Assembly (NCBI RefSeq): GCF_900996225.1
Contig: NZ_CAAJGL010000145.1
Span: 124,001 to 188,000 of the forward strand
Direction of reading: 5' to 3'
Length of the DNA: 64,000 bases
Source of the DNA: Paraburkholderia sp. BCC1884
Lineage (GTDB): Bacteria; Pseudomonadota; Gammaproteobacteria; Burkholderiales; Burkholderiaceae
Shown here: in pieces, positions 23,915 to 32,640 of the stretch
Layout of the letters: each line of letters starts with the position of its first letter
Position numbering within the stretch: the first letter of the stretch is position 1
Notes under the pieces: model-generated
Told to the model about the DNA's origin: nothing
Seen by the model: the letters and a program-made list of their open reading frames with translations, nothing else
Database searches by the model: none
Program-made: the position numbers and the translations under genes

Positions 23915-24796
23915 ATGTCGAATTCCCCAGCCACGGATACTTTCATGTTCGCCGGACGTCCGGTGCGACGCATGGGCTACGGCGCCATGCAACTGGCCGG
24001 ACCCGGCGTGTTCGGGCCGCCGAAAGATCGCGACGCGGCGCTTGCTGTGCTGCGCGAAGCGTTGGCGGCGGGCGTCAACCACATCGATACGAGCGATTTT
24101 TACGGGCCGCACGTCACCAATCAGTTGATCCGCGAAGCGCTGCATCCTTATCCGGATGACCTCGTGATCGTCACCAAGCTCGGCGCGGTGCGCGGCGACG
24201 ACGGCGCGTGGCTATCGGCCCAGGAGCCCGCCGACCTCGAGCGGGGCGCGCACGATAATCTGCGCAATCTTGGCCTCGACGTGCTCGAGGTCGTCAACAT
24301 GCGAATCATGGGCGACGTGCACGCACCCGCCGAAGGGTCGATCGAGAAACAGGTCACCGCGCTTGCCGAACTGCAGCAACGCGGTCTGATTCGCCATATC
24401 GGCCTGAGCAATGCGACCTCCACGCAGATCGACGAGGCGCTTCGCATTGTCCCGGTCGTCTGCGTGCAGAACCACTACAACCTGGTGCATCGCGAAGACG
24501 ACGCCTTGATCGACAAGCTGGCGCAGCAGGGCATCGCGTACGTGCCGTTCTTCCCGCTGGGCGGCTTCACGCCGATCCAATCGTCGGGGCTTTCGGAGAT
24601 CGCGCAGCAGATCGGCGCGACGCCTATGCAGGTCGCGCTCGCCTGGCTGTTGCATCGGGCGCCTAACATTCTGTTGATTCCAGGCACCTCGTCGGTCAAG
24701 CACTTGCGTGAAAATCTCGCCGCGGCGGATCTGAACCTGAGCGACGAGGTGCTCGCGGAACTCGACGCGATCGGCGGCGTTCGAGACGGAGCATAA
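23915..24796 (+). CDS. Aldo/keto reductase
   Basis: This is a 293-aa AKR of the TIM-barrel family. The substrate-pocket Asp-Tyr motif is in HIDTSDFYGPH (about residues 53-63), the catalytic Lys in VIVTKLGAVRG (about 85-95), and the NADPH-binding end is LLIPGTSSVKHLREN (about 253-267). AAGGAG precedes the ATG. The usual catalytic His position reads VVNMRIMGD, so the canonical D-Y-K-H tetrad appears to lack its His. This is seen in some AKR subgroups. It is divergent from its presumed LysR regulator. Confidence 0.92.
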   Translation: MSNSPATDTFMFAGRPVRRMGYGAMQLAGPGVFGPPKDRDAALAVLREALAAGVNHIDTSDFYGPHVTNQLIREALHPYPDDLVIVTKLGAVRGDDGAWLSAQEPADLERGAHDNLRNLGLDVLEVVNMRIMGDVHAPAEGSIEKQVTALAELQQRGLIRHIGLSNATSTQIDEALRIVPVVCVQNHYNLVHREDDALIDKLAQQGIAYVPFFPLGGFTPIQSSGLSEIAQQIGATPMQVALAWLLHRAPNILLIPGTSSVKHLRENLAAADLNLSDEVLAELDAIGGVRDGA

Positions 24797-24969
24797 ACGC
24801 GTTGTGCGAAGGGTAGGCGGGCCGCCCGAGACCGCACCACAGGCGTTAGCCCGCTCGCGCCAAACTACCCAGGCCTTCCCGCCATTGCATCGACAATGAC
24901 CTGCCGGTGTGTGCGTTTCAATAATTGTGGATGGTAGATTGAAGCGCGCACAATCGGGAGGCGATCTCT

Positions 24970-26124
24970 ATGGCGGTGGGCTCACACCAGTCGGGCGGCG
25001 CGTTTCCAGCATTGACGAGCATCCGGTTCATCGCCGCTTTCGCGGTTGTGATTTCCCATTACTCGGAAAACAACCTGCTACCGTTGCCGTTGTCGGTATT
25101 CAACTTTATCGACGGTGGTCGCTCGGCGGTATCACTGTTCTTCGTTCTCTCCGGCTTCATTCTCACCTTCACCTATCGCGACAAGCTGAACCACGGCGGC
25201 GTACGCACTTTCTACGAAGCACGTTTCGCGCGCATCTATCCGATGATTCTGCTCGGACTACTGATGTGCGTGCCGGTCGTGATCTTTCTGCTTCATACCG
25301 GCGACACGTCCCGGATGCTCGAGTGGTACGCGCTCAAGTATGCGATCTATCCCGCGCTGGCCGTCAGCCTGCTTTGCCAGTTGTTGTTGCTCAATGCCTG
25401 GTTTCCCTTTTCGGCAGTCAATCAGCCGTGGAACGGCCCCTCGGATAGTGTCTCGTGCGAGGCGTTCTTCTATCTGCTGTTTCCGTTTCTGGTGCGCCGC
25501 ATGGGCGCGATGAGCGCGGTGCGGCTTCTCTCCGTCTGTGCTGCGTTCTGGCTGGCGACGGGCGTCTGGATCGTGTTTCTGCATACCTGTATGCCACTTT
25601 CGCGTAGCGGCGCGATGATCTACTCGATGCCGCTGACGCGGCTCGCCGAGTTTGTGATGGGGATCGGCGCCGGACTCTGCTTCCTGCGTCTCAGGGCGCG
25701 GGGCACGTCGCAGCATGCGAGGGGAGTGGGGCTGGTGAGCATGGCGCTCGTCGTGCTCACGCTACTCAGCGTCTGGCGGCCACCCGCACCTTCCTTCTTC
25801 GTCGATGCACCGTTTTTCGCCGCGCTGATACTCGGGCTCGCGCTCATGGAGCGGCCCCTGTTCGGCATATTGAGCTGGCGGCCGCTCGTGCGGCTGGGCG
25901 AGGCGAGTTATTCGCTGTATCTCACGCATCTGCCGATCGCGCTATGGGCGTTGATGCTCGGCTTCGGGCGCGCGAATGGCTGGATGGTGATCGTCTTCAG
26001 CGTGATGGTCAGCCTGCTTTGCTTCACCTTTTATGAAGAACCGATGCGCCGGCGCATCAAGGCACGCTTTGCGGGCCTGTCCGCGCGCGTGCCTGCCGGC
26101 GAACCGGGCCAGCCCGTGGTGTGA
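24970..26124 (+). CDS. Acyltransferase 3 family membrane protein (OafA/YrhL-like)
   Basis: This is a 384-aa integral membrane protein with about 10 hydrophobic helices. The early motif FPALTSIRFIAAFAVVISHY and the SLFFVLSGFILTFTYRDK segment, followed by FYEARFARIYP, are hallmarks of membrane O-acyltransferases that decorate polysaccharides, lipids or antibiotics. The His in the first helix is present. GGGAGG precedes the ATG. There is no polysaccharide gene nearby, so the acceptor is unknown. Confidence 0.92.
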   Translation: MAVGSHQSGGAFPALTSIRFIAAFAVVISHYSENNLLPLPLSVFNFIDGGRSAVSLFFVLSGFILTFTYRDKLNHGGVRTFYEARFARIYPMILLGLLMCVPVVIFLLHTGDTSRMLEWYALKYAIYPALAVSLLCQLLLLNAWFPFSAVNQPWNGPSDSVSCEAFFYLLFPFLVRRMGAMSAVRLLSVCAAFWLATGVWIVFLHTCMPLSRSGAMIYSMPLTRLAEFVMGIGAGLCFLRLRARGTSQHARGVGLVSMALVVLTLLSVWRPPAPSFFVDAPFFAALILGLALMERPLFGILSWRPLVRLGEASYSLYLTHLPIALWALMLGFGRANGWMVIVFSVMVSLLCFTFYEEPMRRRIKARFAGLSARVPAGEPGQPVV

Positions 26125-26136
26125 ACGCCGCCCCGT

Positions 26137-27030
26137 TCAGGGGCGATACCGCAAGGCGTCGATCAACACAGCCAACGCGCGCGACGATTGACGGCGGCTC
26201 GGATAGTACAGGTGATAACCCGGAAACGTCGGGCACCAATCCTTCAGAACGGCCTTGAGTTGCCCCTCGGCAAGATACGGCCGTGCCAGGTTTTCGGGCA
26301 CGTAGGCGAGGCCGCAGCCGCTCAGGGCCGCGTGCAACATCGGGTTGGTGCCGTTGAACACCAGTTGACCCTCTACGCGCACCTTCACCTCATGCCCGGC
26401 TTTTTCGAACTCCCAGGCATAGAGGCCGCCGTAGGTGGGCAACCTGAGGTTGATGCAGTTGTGCTCCGTCAGGTCCTGCGGCGTTTTGGGCCGTGTGCGA
26501 GTCCCGAAGTAGGCAGGCGCGCCGACCACCGCCATACGCATGTCCGCAGCGATGCGTACCGCGATCATGTCCCTGGCCACCTGATCGCCGAGACGGATGC
26601 CCACGTCGTATTGCTGGGCGACGATATCCGTGAGGCCGAAATCCACCACCACTTCGATCCTGATGTCCGGGTACTCGGGCAGCAGGCGCGCGAGCTTCGG
26701 TTGCAGGATCGAACTGGCGGCATATTCGTCGGTGGTGATGCGAATCGTGCCGGCCGGTTTGTCGCGCAGTTCGCTCAGCGCCGCAAGTTCATCGTCGATT
26801 TCATCGAAGCGCGGTCCGACCGTGCCGAGCAGGCGCTCGCCGGCCGGCGTAGGCGACACGCTGCGGGTGGTGCGGGTCAGCAGACGGATGCCCAGCCGCG
26901 CCTCGAGACCGCGCAGGGTGTGGCTCAAGGCTGATTGCGAAACACCCAGCTTCGCCGCCGCTTTGGTGAAGCTGCGTTCGCGGGCGACCGCCACGAAGGC
27001 TTGCAGGTCGTTCAGATTCTCGCGCGCCAT
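26137..27030 (-). CDS. LysR-family regulator, divergent from aldo/keto reductase
   Basis: This is a 297-aa LysR protein. The HTH is in LGVSQSALSHTLRGLEARLG and the effector domain has EYPDIRIEVVVDFGLTDIVA. It is a clear paralogue in style of the LysR at 22902 (same DIRIE-VV signature and the YHLYYPSRR-like C terminus). It is divergent from the second aldo/keto reductase with about 145 bp between starts. The acyltransferase ends 12 bp from its stop, convergently. Confidence 0.92.
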   Translation of the reverse strand: MARENLNDLQAFVAVARERSFTKAAAKLGVSQSALSHTLRGLEARLGIRLLTRTTRSVSPTPAGERLLGTVGPRFDEIDDELAALSELRDKPAGTIRITTDEYAASSILQPKLARLLPEYPDIRIEVVVDFGLTDIVAQQYDVGIRLGDQVARDMIAVRIAADMRMAVVGAPAYFGTRTRPKTPQDLTEHNCINLRLPTYGGLYAWEFEKAGHEVKVRVEGQLVFNGTNPMLHAALSGCGLAYVPENLARPYLAEGQLKAVLKDWCPTFPGYHLYYPSRRQSSRALAVLIDALRYRP

Positions 27031-27066
27031 TGATGAATATCGCTCATGGGTGTTTGCCGATTCTAC

Positions 27067-27082
27067 CGTCTAGTCGCAGACG
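27067..27082. promoter_or_regulatory. Candidate LysR operator (CGTCT-N6-AGACG)
   Basis: CGTCTAGTCGCAGACG is a dyad with 5-bp perfect arms, in the intergenic region between lysR (start 27030) and the aldo/keto reductase (start 27176). Position supports it; the short arms leave chance possible. Confidence 0.3.
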
Positions 27083-27175
27083 ACCGCAGCGATTAAATTG
27101 ACCGTCTGGCGCAATTTCACGCGCAACCCGAAACGCAACCTCGATCGCAGGCTCGGCCTGAACGGAGCACGAAGA

Positions 27176-28180
27176 ATGGACTATCGCTACCTGGGGCGCA
27201 GCGCGCTCAAAGTGTCACCGCTGTGTCTCGGCGCCATGATGTTCGGCGGCGAGACCGACGAAGCCACCTCGAAACGCATCATCGACAAAGCCTTCGAGCA
27301 GGGTGTCAATTTCATCGACACCGCCGACGTTTATCACACGGGCCGTTCGGAAGAAATCGTCGGACGTGCCATCGCGGACCGGCGCGACGATTGGGTCGTG
27401 GCGACCAAGTTCGGCTTTCCGGGCGGCGAAGGCGTGAACCGGCAAGGGCAGTCGCGCAAGTGGATCATCCAGTCGGTCGAGGCGAGCCTCAAGCGGCTCG
27501 GCACGGACTACATCGATATCCTGTACTTTCACCGGGCACTCGCCGACGCGCCGCTGGAGGAGGGCGTGCGCGCGATCGGCGATCTGATTCGCCAGGGCAA
27601 GGTCCGCTATTTCGGCGTGTCGAATTTCCGCGCCTGGCGCATCGCCGAAGTCGCGCATCTCGCGGACCAACTCGGGATCGACCGTCCGGTCGCCAGCGAG
27701 CCGCTCTACAACCTCGTCGATCGCACGGCGGAAATCGAGCAACTGCCTGCCGCGCATCACTATGGGCTGGGCGTCGTGTCGTACAGTCCGCTTGCGCGCG
27801 GCGTGCTCAGCGGCAAATACGCGGTGGACGCCGCGCCGCCCGCGGACTCGCGCGCGGGCCGCGGCGACAAACGCATCCAGCAGACCGAGTGGCGGCCCGA
27901 GTCGCTCAGGATCGCGCAGACGATCGCGGAGCACGCGGCGAAGCGTGATACGACGTCGATTGCATTCGCGTTGGCGTGGGTGCTGAAGAATCGTTTGGTC
28001 AGCAGCACCATTGCCGGCCCGCGTACCGAGGCACAGTGGGATAGCTACATGGAAGCGTTGACGCTCGAACTCGGCCCGGAGGACGAGAAACTCGTGGATA
28101 GCCTCGTCGTGCCCGGTCATGCCTCGACGCCGGGTTATACCGACCCCGGCTATCCGGTCGAAGGCCGGCGCGTGGCCTGA
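27176..28180 (+). CDS. Aldo/keto reductase (YghZ/Kvbeta-like group)
   Basis: This is a 334-aa AKR. The N terminus MDYRYLGRSALKVSPLCLGA and the motif NFIDTADVYHTGRSEEIVG carry the Asp and Tyr of the active site; VATKFGF has the Lys and LYFHRALAD the His. The C-terminal cofactor segment reads STIAGPRTEAQWDSY. I chose the ATG at 27176 (GGAG upstream) over an in-frame start at 27098. Such enzymes reduce aldehydes or ketones with NADPH in the cytosol. It is regulated by the divergent LysR, by inference. Confidence 0.93.
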   Translation: MDYRYLGRSALKVSPLCLGAMMFGGETDEATSKRIIDKAFEQGVNFIDTADVYHTGRSEEIVGRAIADRRDDWVVATKFGFPGGEGVNRQGQSRKWIIQSVEASLKRLGTDYIDILYFHRALADAPLEEGVRAIGDLIRQGKVRYFGVSNFRAWRIAEVAHLADQLGIDRPVASEPLYNLVDRTAEIEQLPAAHHYGLGVVSYSPLARGVLSGKYAVDAAPPADSRAGRGDKRIQQTEWRPESLRIAQTIAEHAAKRDTTSIAFALAWVLKNRLVSSTIAGPRTEAQWDSYMEALTLELGPEDEKLVDSLVVPGHASTPGYTDPGYPVEGRRVA

Positions 28181-28207
28181 AGCGGAAGCGGCCTTGGCGG
28201 CCGCACT

Positions 28208-29101
28208 TCACAGCGATGCCGCCAGCGTCTCGCGCAGCCACTGATGCGCCGGATCGCGATGCGAACGCTCATGCCAGAGCATCGCCATGTCGTAGCCCGG
28301 CACCTCTACGGGCGGCTCGACCATGCGTAACGCGCCGGTGCGGCGAACCAGACGGGCCGGCAGCATGCCCACGAGGTCGGTGTTCTCCAGCACGGACATC
28401 ATGAACAGGAAGTGCGGCACCGACAGCACCACCTTGCGGGTGAGTCCGGCCTTGGCGAGCGTTGCATCGGTCACGCCGACAAAGCCGCCGCCGTCCGGCG
28501 ACACGATCACGTGCTCCAGCTTGCAGAACTGCGCGAGGCTCGGCCGACGCTTCAGGCGCGGATGCCCGGCGCGCCCCACCAGCACATATCGCTCGGCGAA
28601 CAGCACGCGTCGGCGCATGCCGATCGGGGCCTCTTCACTGGTGTGAAAGGCGATATCGATCTCGCCGCGCTCCGCCTGTCGCGCGATGCGCGGCGGCGCC
28701 AATTCCACCACGGCGAGGCGTGTGCCGGGCGCGGTTTCGCGCAGCGCGGCCAAGGCGGGCAAAACGATGGTCGACTCGGCGTAGTCGGTGGCCGCAAGGC
28801 GCCAGGTCTGCGTGGCTTCGGCAGGATCAAAGGGGCTGGCGGGCGTGACGGCGCGTTCGAGTGCTTCCAGCGCTTCGCGCAACGGCTCGCGTAATGCTTC
28901 CGCACGAGCCGTGGGGCGCATGCCGCGTGGGCCGGCCAGCAGTAGCGGGTCGCCCAGCACTTCGCGCAGCTTCGCCAGATGCACGCTCACCGAAGGTTGC
29001 GACAGGTTCAAACGTGCCGCCGCACGCGTCACGTTGTGTTCCGACAGCAATACGTCGAGCGTGACCAGCAGGTTGAGGTCCAGCCTTCTGAGATTAAGCA
29101 T
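28208..29101 (-). CDS. LysR-family regulator (NodD/LinR-like subgroup), divergent from quinone reductase
   Basis: This is a 297-aa LysR protein starting MLNLRRLDLNLLVTLDVLL, the N terminus typical of the NodD/SyrM/LinR group. The HTH is in NLSQPSVSVHLAKLREVLGD. I chose the ATG at 29101 with AGGT upstream; the alternative ATG at 29116 would start against the operator-like dyad at 29115-29138. It is divergent from an NAD(P)H:quinone-oxidoreductase-type flavoprotein, its likely target. Confidence 0.92.
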   Translation of the reverse strand: MLNLRRLDLNLLVTLDVLLSEHNVTRAAARLNLSQPSVSVHLAKLREVLGDPLLLAGPRGMRPTARAEALREPLREALEALERAVTPASPFDPAEATQTWRLAATDYAESTIVLPALAALRETAPGTRLAVVELAPPRIARQAERGEIDIAFHTSEEAPIGMRRRVLFAERYVLVGRAGHPRLKRRPSLAQFCKLEHVIVSPDGGGFVGVTDATLAKAGLTRKVVLSVPHFLFMMSVLENTDLVGMLPARLVRRTGALRMVEPPVEVPGYDMAMLWHERSHRDPAHQWLRETLAASL

Positions 29102-29114
29102 GACAATACCTGGC

Positions 29115-29138
29115 ATATTGGGAATTCATTTCCAATAT
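29115..29138. promoter_or_regulatory. LysR-type operator candidate between divergent genes
   Basis: ATATTGG and CCAATAT are perfect 7-bp arms around a 10-bp AT-rich centre, with further partial pairing (GGGAA against TTTCC). The dyad lies 14 bp upstream of lysR and 51 bp upstream of the flavoprotein gene, and has the size and T-N11-A character of a LysR box. Confidence 0.55.
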
Positions 29139-29188
29139 ACCCGTGCGGGCTCTATCTTGACTTCTTTAGCCCTGAGAGAGTCTTGGTG

Positions 29189-29965
29189 ATGAACGTACTG
29201 CTTGTCTATGCCCACCCCGAACCCCGTTCGCTGAACGGTTCCCTGAAGGACTTTTCGGTCAGGCGCCTGAAAGACGCGGGACACGCCGTGCAGGTGTCCG
29301 ACCTGTACGCGATGAACTGGAAAGCCTCGCTCGACGCGCACGACAGCCTCGAGCCACAAGACGGCGCGCGCTTCGACCCCTCGCTGGCTTCGAAGCACGC
29401 TTTCGAGCACAGTCTGCAAAGCAAGGACATCGCACTCGAACAGGACAAGCTCATGTGGGCCGACGCCGTGATCCTGCAATTTCCGCTCTGGTGGTTCTCC
29501 ATGCCCGCCATCCTCAAAGGATGGGTCGAGCGCGTGTATGCCTACGGCTTCGCCTACGGCGTGGGCGAACATTCCGACCAGCGCTGGGGCGATCGTTATG
29601 GCGAAGGCACGCTCGCAGGAAAGCGCGCGATGCTGGTCGTGACGACGGGCGGCTGGGAGCCGCACTACAGCGCACGCGGCATCAACGGCCCCATCGACGA
29701 CCTGTTGTTCCCGATCCAGCACGGCGTCTTGCATTACCCCGGCTTCGAGGTGCTGCCGCCGCACGTGATCTACCGCACGGGGAAGATCGACGAAGCGAAC
29801 TATCCGCAGGTGAGCGACGCGCTCGGACAACGTCTCGATCGGCTCTTTACGACTGCGCCCATCCCGTATCGCCGGCAGAACGGCGGCGCCTACACGATTC
29901 CCGACTGCCGGTTGCGCGACGATATCGCGCCCGATCGGGTTGGTTTCGCCGCACATATTGAATAA
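29189..29965 (+). CDS. NAD(P)H dehydrogenase (quinone), flavodoxin-like fold
   Basis: This is a 258-aa flavoprotein. The phosphate loop of FMN/FAD binding is in LLVYAHPEPRSLNGSLKD (residues 4-21). The dimer/active-site signature LQFPLWWFSMPAILKGWVER and then GRWEPH-like TTGGWEPHYSARG match the NQO1/Kef-ancillary/MdaB superfamily. These enzymes carry out two-electron reduction of quinones or nitro compounds in the cytosol. I chose ATG 29189, preceded by GAGAG. The downstream esterase gene begins 140 bp later and could share the transcript or not. Confidence 0.9.
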   Translation: MNVLLVYAHPEPRSLNGSLKDFSVRRLKDAGHAVQVSDLYAMNWKASLDAHDSLEPQDGARFDPSLASKHAFEHSLQSKDIALEQDKLMWADAVILQFPLWWFSMPAILKGWVERVYAYGFAYGVGEHSDQRWGDRYGEGTLAGKRAMLVVTTGGWEPHYSARGINGPIDDLLFPIQHGVLHYPGFEVLPPHVIYRTGKIDEANYPQVSDALGQRLDRLFTTAPIPYRRQNGGAYTIPDCRLRDDIAPDRVGFAAHIE

Positions 29966-30105
29966 ACGCGCGTGAAACTGACAAGATCGTAGGGTTTGCT
30001 GAAATTTGGTTGTAAGTCGCCATTGCTAGAGTCGTCGGCAGAATTTTGCCGCTGCGTGCCGGACCGCCCAAGTCCGAATACCTAGACAAAGAAGAGCGAC
30101 AAACC

Positions 30106-30957
30106 ATGAATCAAGCTCGTGCGTTCTGGCTCATTCTGACGCTGCTCTTCACGACGCCGGCCTGGGCGTTCCAGTCGCGGGTCGTCACCATTCCCAGCGC
30201 GGCTATGCACAAGTCGTTCGAGGCGACGGTGGTGTTGCCCGATCAATATGCGCATGGCAAAGCGGCCGCTCGCTTTCCGGTGGTCTATCTCCTGCACGGC
30301 TCCGGCGGCGACTACACCGACTGGACCGCGAACTCGCACATCGGCAAGCTCGCCGACCGCTATCACGTGATTCTCGTGATGCCCGACGGCGGCCACGAAA
30401 GCTGGTATATCGACAGCCCCGTCGACCCGCGCAGCCGCTACGAGACTTACGTGGGCACCGAGGTGGTGACCTACGTCGACGCCCATTTCCGCACGATCGC
30501 CACGCGTGAGGCGCGCGCCATCACCGGCTTGAGCATGGGCGGTTTCGGCGCGTTGCACATTGCGCTGGACCGGCCGGAGGAATTCGGCGCGGCGGGAAGT
30601 ATCAGCGGGGCGGTGGATCCGCGCGGCTGCGAAGACGAGCCGGGCATCGACGATGTATTCGGCGACCCGGCGCGGCATGCCGACTTCTGGAACAACGAGG
30701 CCATCGTGGAGAACGTGCGCGGCTTCGGCGCCGCGCACATTGCGCTGACCATCGACTGCGGCGTGAACGACTCGCTGGTGCAATCGAACCGCATGCTGCA
30801 CGCAAAGCTGATCGAACTCGGCGTGCCGCACGATTATGCGGAGCGGCCCGGCGGCCACACCTGGAAGTACTGGTCCAACGCGGTGCAATATCAGGTGCTG
30901 TTCTTCGCCGGGGCCTTCAAACGCTACGGCATGGTCGCCGGCAGCGCCGCGACCTGA
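30106..30957 (+). CDS. Secreted esterase of the esterase D / putative esterase family
   Basis: This is a 283-aa alpha/beta hydrolase with a signal peptide (FWLILTLLFTTPAWA). The fold motifs are VVYLLHGSGGDYTDW (oxyanion region), the nucleophile elbow GLSMGG, an acid candidate in TIDCGVNDS and the catalytic His in GGHTWKYW. Relatives include YieL-like and S-formylglutathione-hydrolase-like esterases and feruloyl esterases. An acyl ester released from plant material is a plausible substrate, by inference. It is convergent with the pyrB-like gene, 2 bp apart. Confidence 0.9.
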   Translation: MNQARAFWLILTLLFTTPAWAFQSRVVTIPSAAMHKSFEATVVLPDQYAHGKAAARFPVVYLLHGSGGDYTDWTANSHIGKLADRYHVILVMPDGGHESWYIDSPVDPRSRYETYVGTEVVTYVDAHFRTIATREARAITGLSMGGFGALHIALDRPEEFGAAGSISGAVDPRGCEDEPGIDDVFGDPARHADFWNNEAIVENVRGFGAAHIALTIDCGVNDSLVQSNRMLHAKLIELGVPHDYAERPGGHTWKYWSNAVQYQVLFFAGAFKRYGMVAGSAAT

Positions 30958-30959
30958 TT

Positions 30960-32252
30960 TCAGTCGATGCCGTGAAACACCGCGTCGTCCGGACCCAGAT
31001 ACACGGGCGGGCGCCAGGCGGCGTCGCGCATCGAATGCTGGACCAGTTTTTCCACGCCCAGCAGCACCGCGAAAATCGCCATCCGCACCGGAATGCCGTT
31101 GTCGGTCTGGCGGAAAATCGCCAGCCGTGAATCGTGGTTCAGATCGACGCTCAGGTCGTTCGCGCCCGGTCGGCTATCGCGTGGCAGCGGGTGCATGATC
31201 AGCGTGTCGGGGCCGCACACGCTATCCATCAGCGCCTGATTGATCTGGAAGTCCGGCGTGTAGCCTTCGAACGATTCGTCGGTGAAGCGCTCTTTCTGGA
31301 TGCGCGTGGCGTACACCACGTCGGCGCCGCGCAGCCCGGCGGGCAGGTCGTGAGTCTGCTCGATCACGTGACCGTTACGCGAAATCTGCTCGATGATGTA
31401 GCTCGGCATTTCGAGCATCGGCGGCGAAACCAGTGTGAACTTGATGCCGCGATACAGCGCCAGCAGTTTGACCAGCGAGTGCACCGTGCGCCCGTATTTC
31501 AGGTCGCCGACCAGCGCGATGTGCGCACCGTCGACGATCTTGCCGAGCCGCGAGAACTCGCGCTGGATGGTGTACAGATCGAGCAGCGCCTGGCTCGGGT
31601 GCTCGCCGGGGCCGTCGCCGCCGTTGATCACCGGCACGTTCGTCGCACGCGCGAATTCGGCCACCGACCCTTGGTCCGGGTGACGGATCACGAGTGCGTC
31701 CACATAGCCGCTCATCACGCGGCTGGTGTCGTAGATCGACTCGCCCTTGGCCATCGACGAAAACGTGAAGCCGGTGGTGTCGCACACCGAACCGCCGAGC
31801 CGGCAGAAGGCCGCGCCGAAACTTACGCGGGTGCGCGTGCTGGCTTCGAAGAACAGATTGCCGAGCACCGCGCCTTCCAGCACGCGGGAGATTTTGCGGC
31901 GTCGTGCGATCGGCTGCATGATGTCGGCCACGCGAAAGAGGGCTTCCACCGAGTCGCGTGAGAACTGATCCACCGACAACAACTGCGGCTTGCCTTCGAA
32001 CAGGATCTGGCTGGCGAGCGACTGCGAGTCTACGCTTTGCGTATATCCTTCGCCCGGTTCGCCGTGCACCACGATCTCCGACACGAAGCGCTCCACGATC
32101 TCCGGCATGGCCCGCGATTCCTGCGAGTCGTCCGGCAGCAACCACGTGTCGAGTGCCCGGCGCGATACGCCGATGCGGCTCGCGAACGAGTCGCGCGTCA
32201 TGTTCAGGCGACGCATCGCATCGCGTAGGAAGGCTTGTTGCGGAACGCTCAT
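30960..32252 (-). CDS. pyrB: Aspartate carbamoyltransferase with N-terminal HTH-like extension
   Basis: This is a 430-aa protein. Residues from about 85 on match the catalytic chain of E. coli PyrB closely: FFEASTRTR (phosphate site, STRTR at 138-142), AKGES (Lys84 equivalent), GDGPGEHPSQALLDLYTI, ALVGDLKYGRTVHSL, RIQKER and HPLPR at 354-358. All catalytic residues I can check are present. The reaction is carbamoyl phosphate plus aspartate to carbamoyl aspartate in pyrimidine synthesis. The first 75 residues are extra and include LNMTRDSFASRIGVSRRALD (about 16-35), which looks like an XRE-type helix-turn-helix. No pyrI or pyrC is adjacent. Confidence 0.92.
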   Translation of the reverse strand: MSVPQQAFLRDAMRRLNMTRDSFASRIGVSRRALDTWLLPDDSQESRAMPEIVERFVSEIVVHGEPGEGYTQSVDSQSLASQILFEGKPQLLSVDQFSRDSVEALFRVADIMQPIARRRKISRVLEGAVLGNLFFEASTRTRVSFGAAFCRLGGSVCDTTGFTFSSMAKGESIYDTSRVMSGYVDALVIRHPDQGSVAEFARATNVPVINGGDGPGEHPSQALLDLYTIQREFSRLGKIVDGAHIALVGDLKYGRTVHSLVKLLALYRGIKFTLVSPPMLEMPSYIIEQISRNGHVIEQTHDLPAGLRGADVVYATRIQKERFTDESFEGYTPDFQINQALMDSVCGPDTLIMHPLPRDSRPGANDLSVDLNHDSRLAIFRQTDNGIPVRMAIFAVLLGVEKLVQHSMRDAAWRPPVYLGPDDAVFHGID

Positions 32253-32640
32253 GGAGGCACCTGTCGGAGAAGAGGGAGATGGCGGCGGATGTACGCGGTG
32301 CGTATATTAGTTTTCCTGCGGCAGAAGTCAAGCAATTTTGCGATGAGCTTTGCCAAGCCGGCCCGGACGCGGTTACACTGCCCGACATGCATTCCGGCCC
32401 AACGTTCCGACCCCGTTCGTCGACTCCCTCCCGTCTCGCTCCCGCGAGCAGTGGATTCGCACGCGCGCGTCAGTCGAGCGTCGTCGCCAAAGCCAAAAAA
32501 CAGCCGCTCATCTGACCGGAGCAAGCTGTTCCGTCAGATGTGCGACGGAGCAGACGGTCAACGCCCACCCGGGCCATTTCCTGCCTTTCCTCCCTCGTGC
32601 CACTGATCGGACTCGATACGGTCGTCATCAAGGGAAAGTC
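32253..32640. other. Intergenic region, 388 bp, between divergent pyrB and dapA-like genes
   Basis: This stretch holds the promoters of the two divergent genes. I see no convincing reading frame, terminator or strong dyad in it. A run near 32300-32345 is AT-richer than its surroundings and is the likely pyrB promoter side. Confidence 0.5.

Noticed and set aside
30960..32252. Idea that the N-terminal extension of the pyrB product is a start-site error
   Set aside because: The first in-frame Met after the extension lies within it, the catalytic chain has no start at its beginning, and the extension has ordered helical sequence rather than antisense-like composition.
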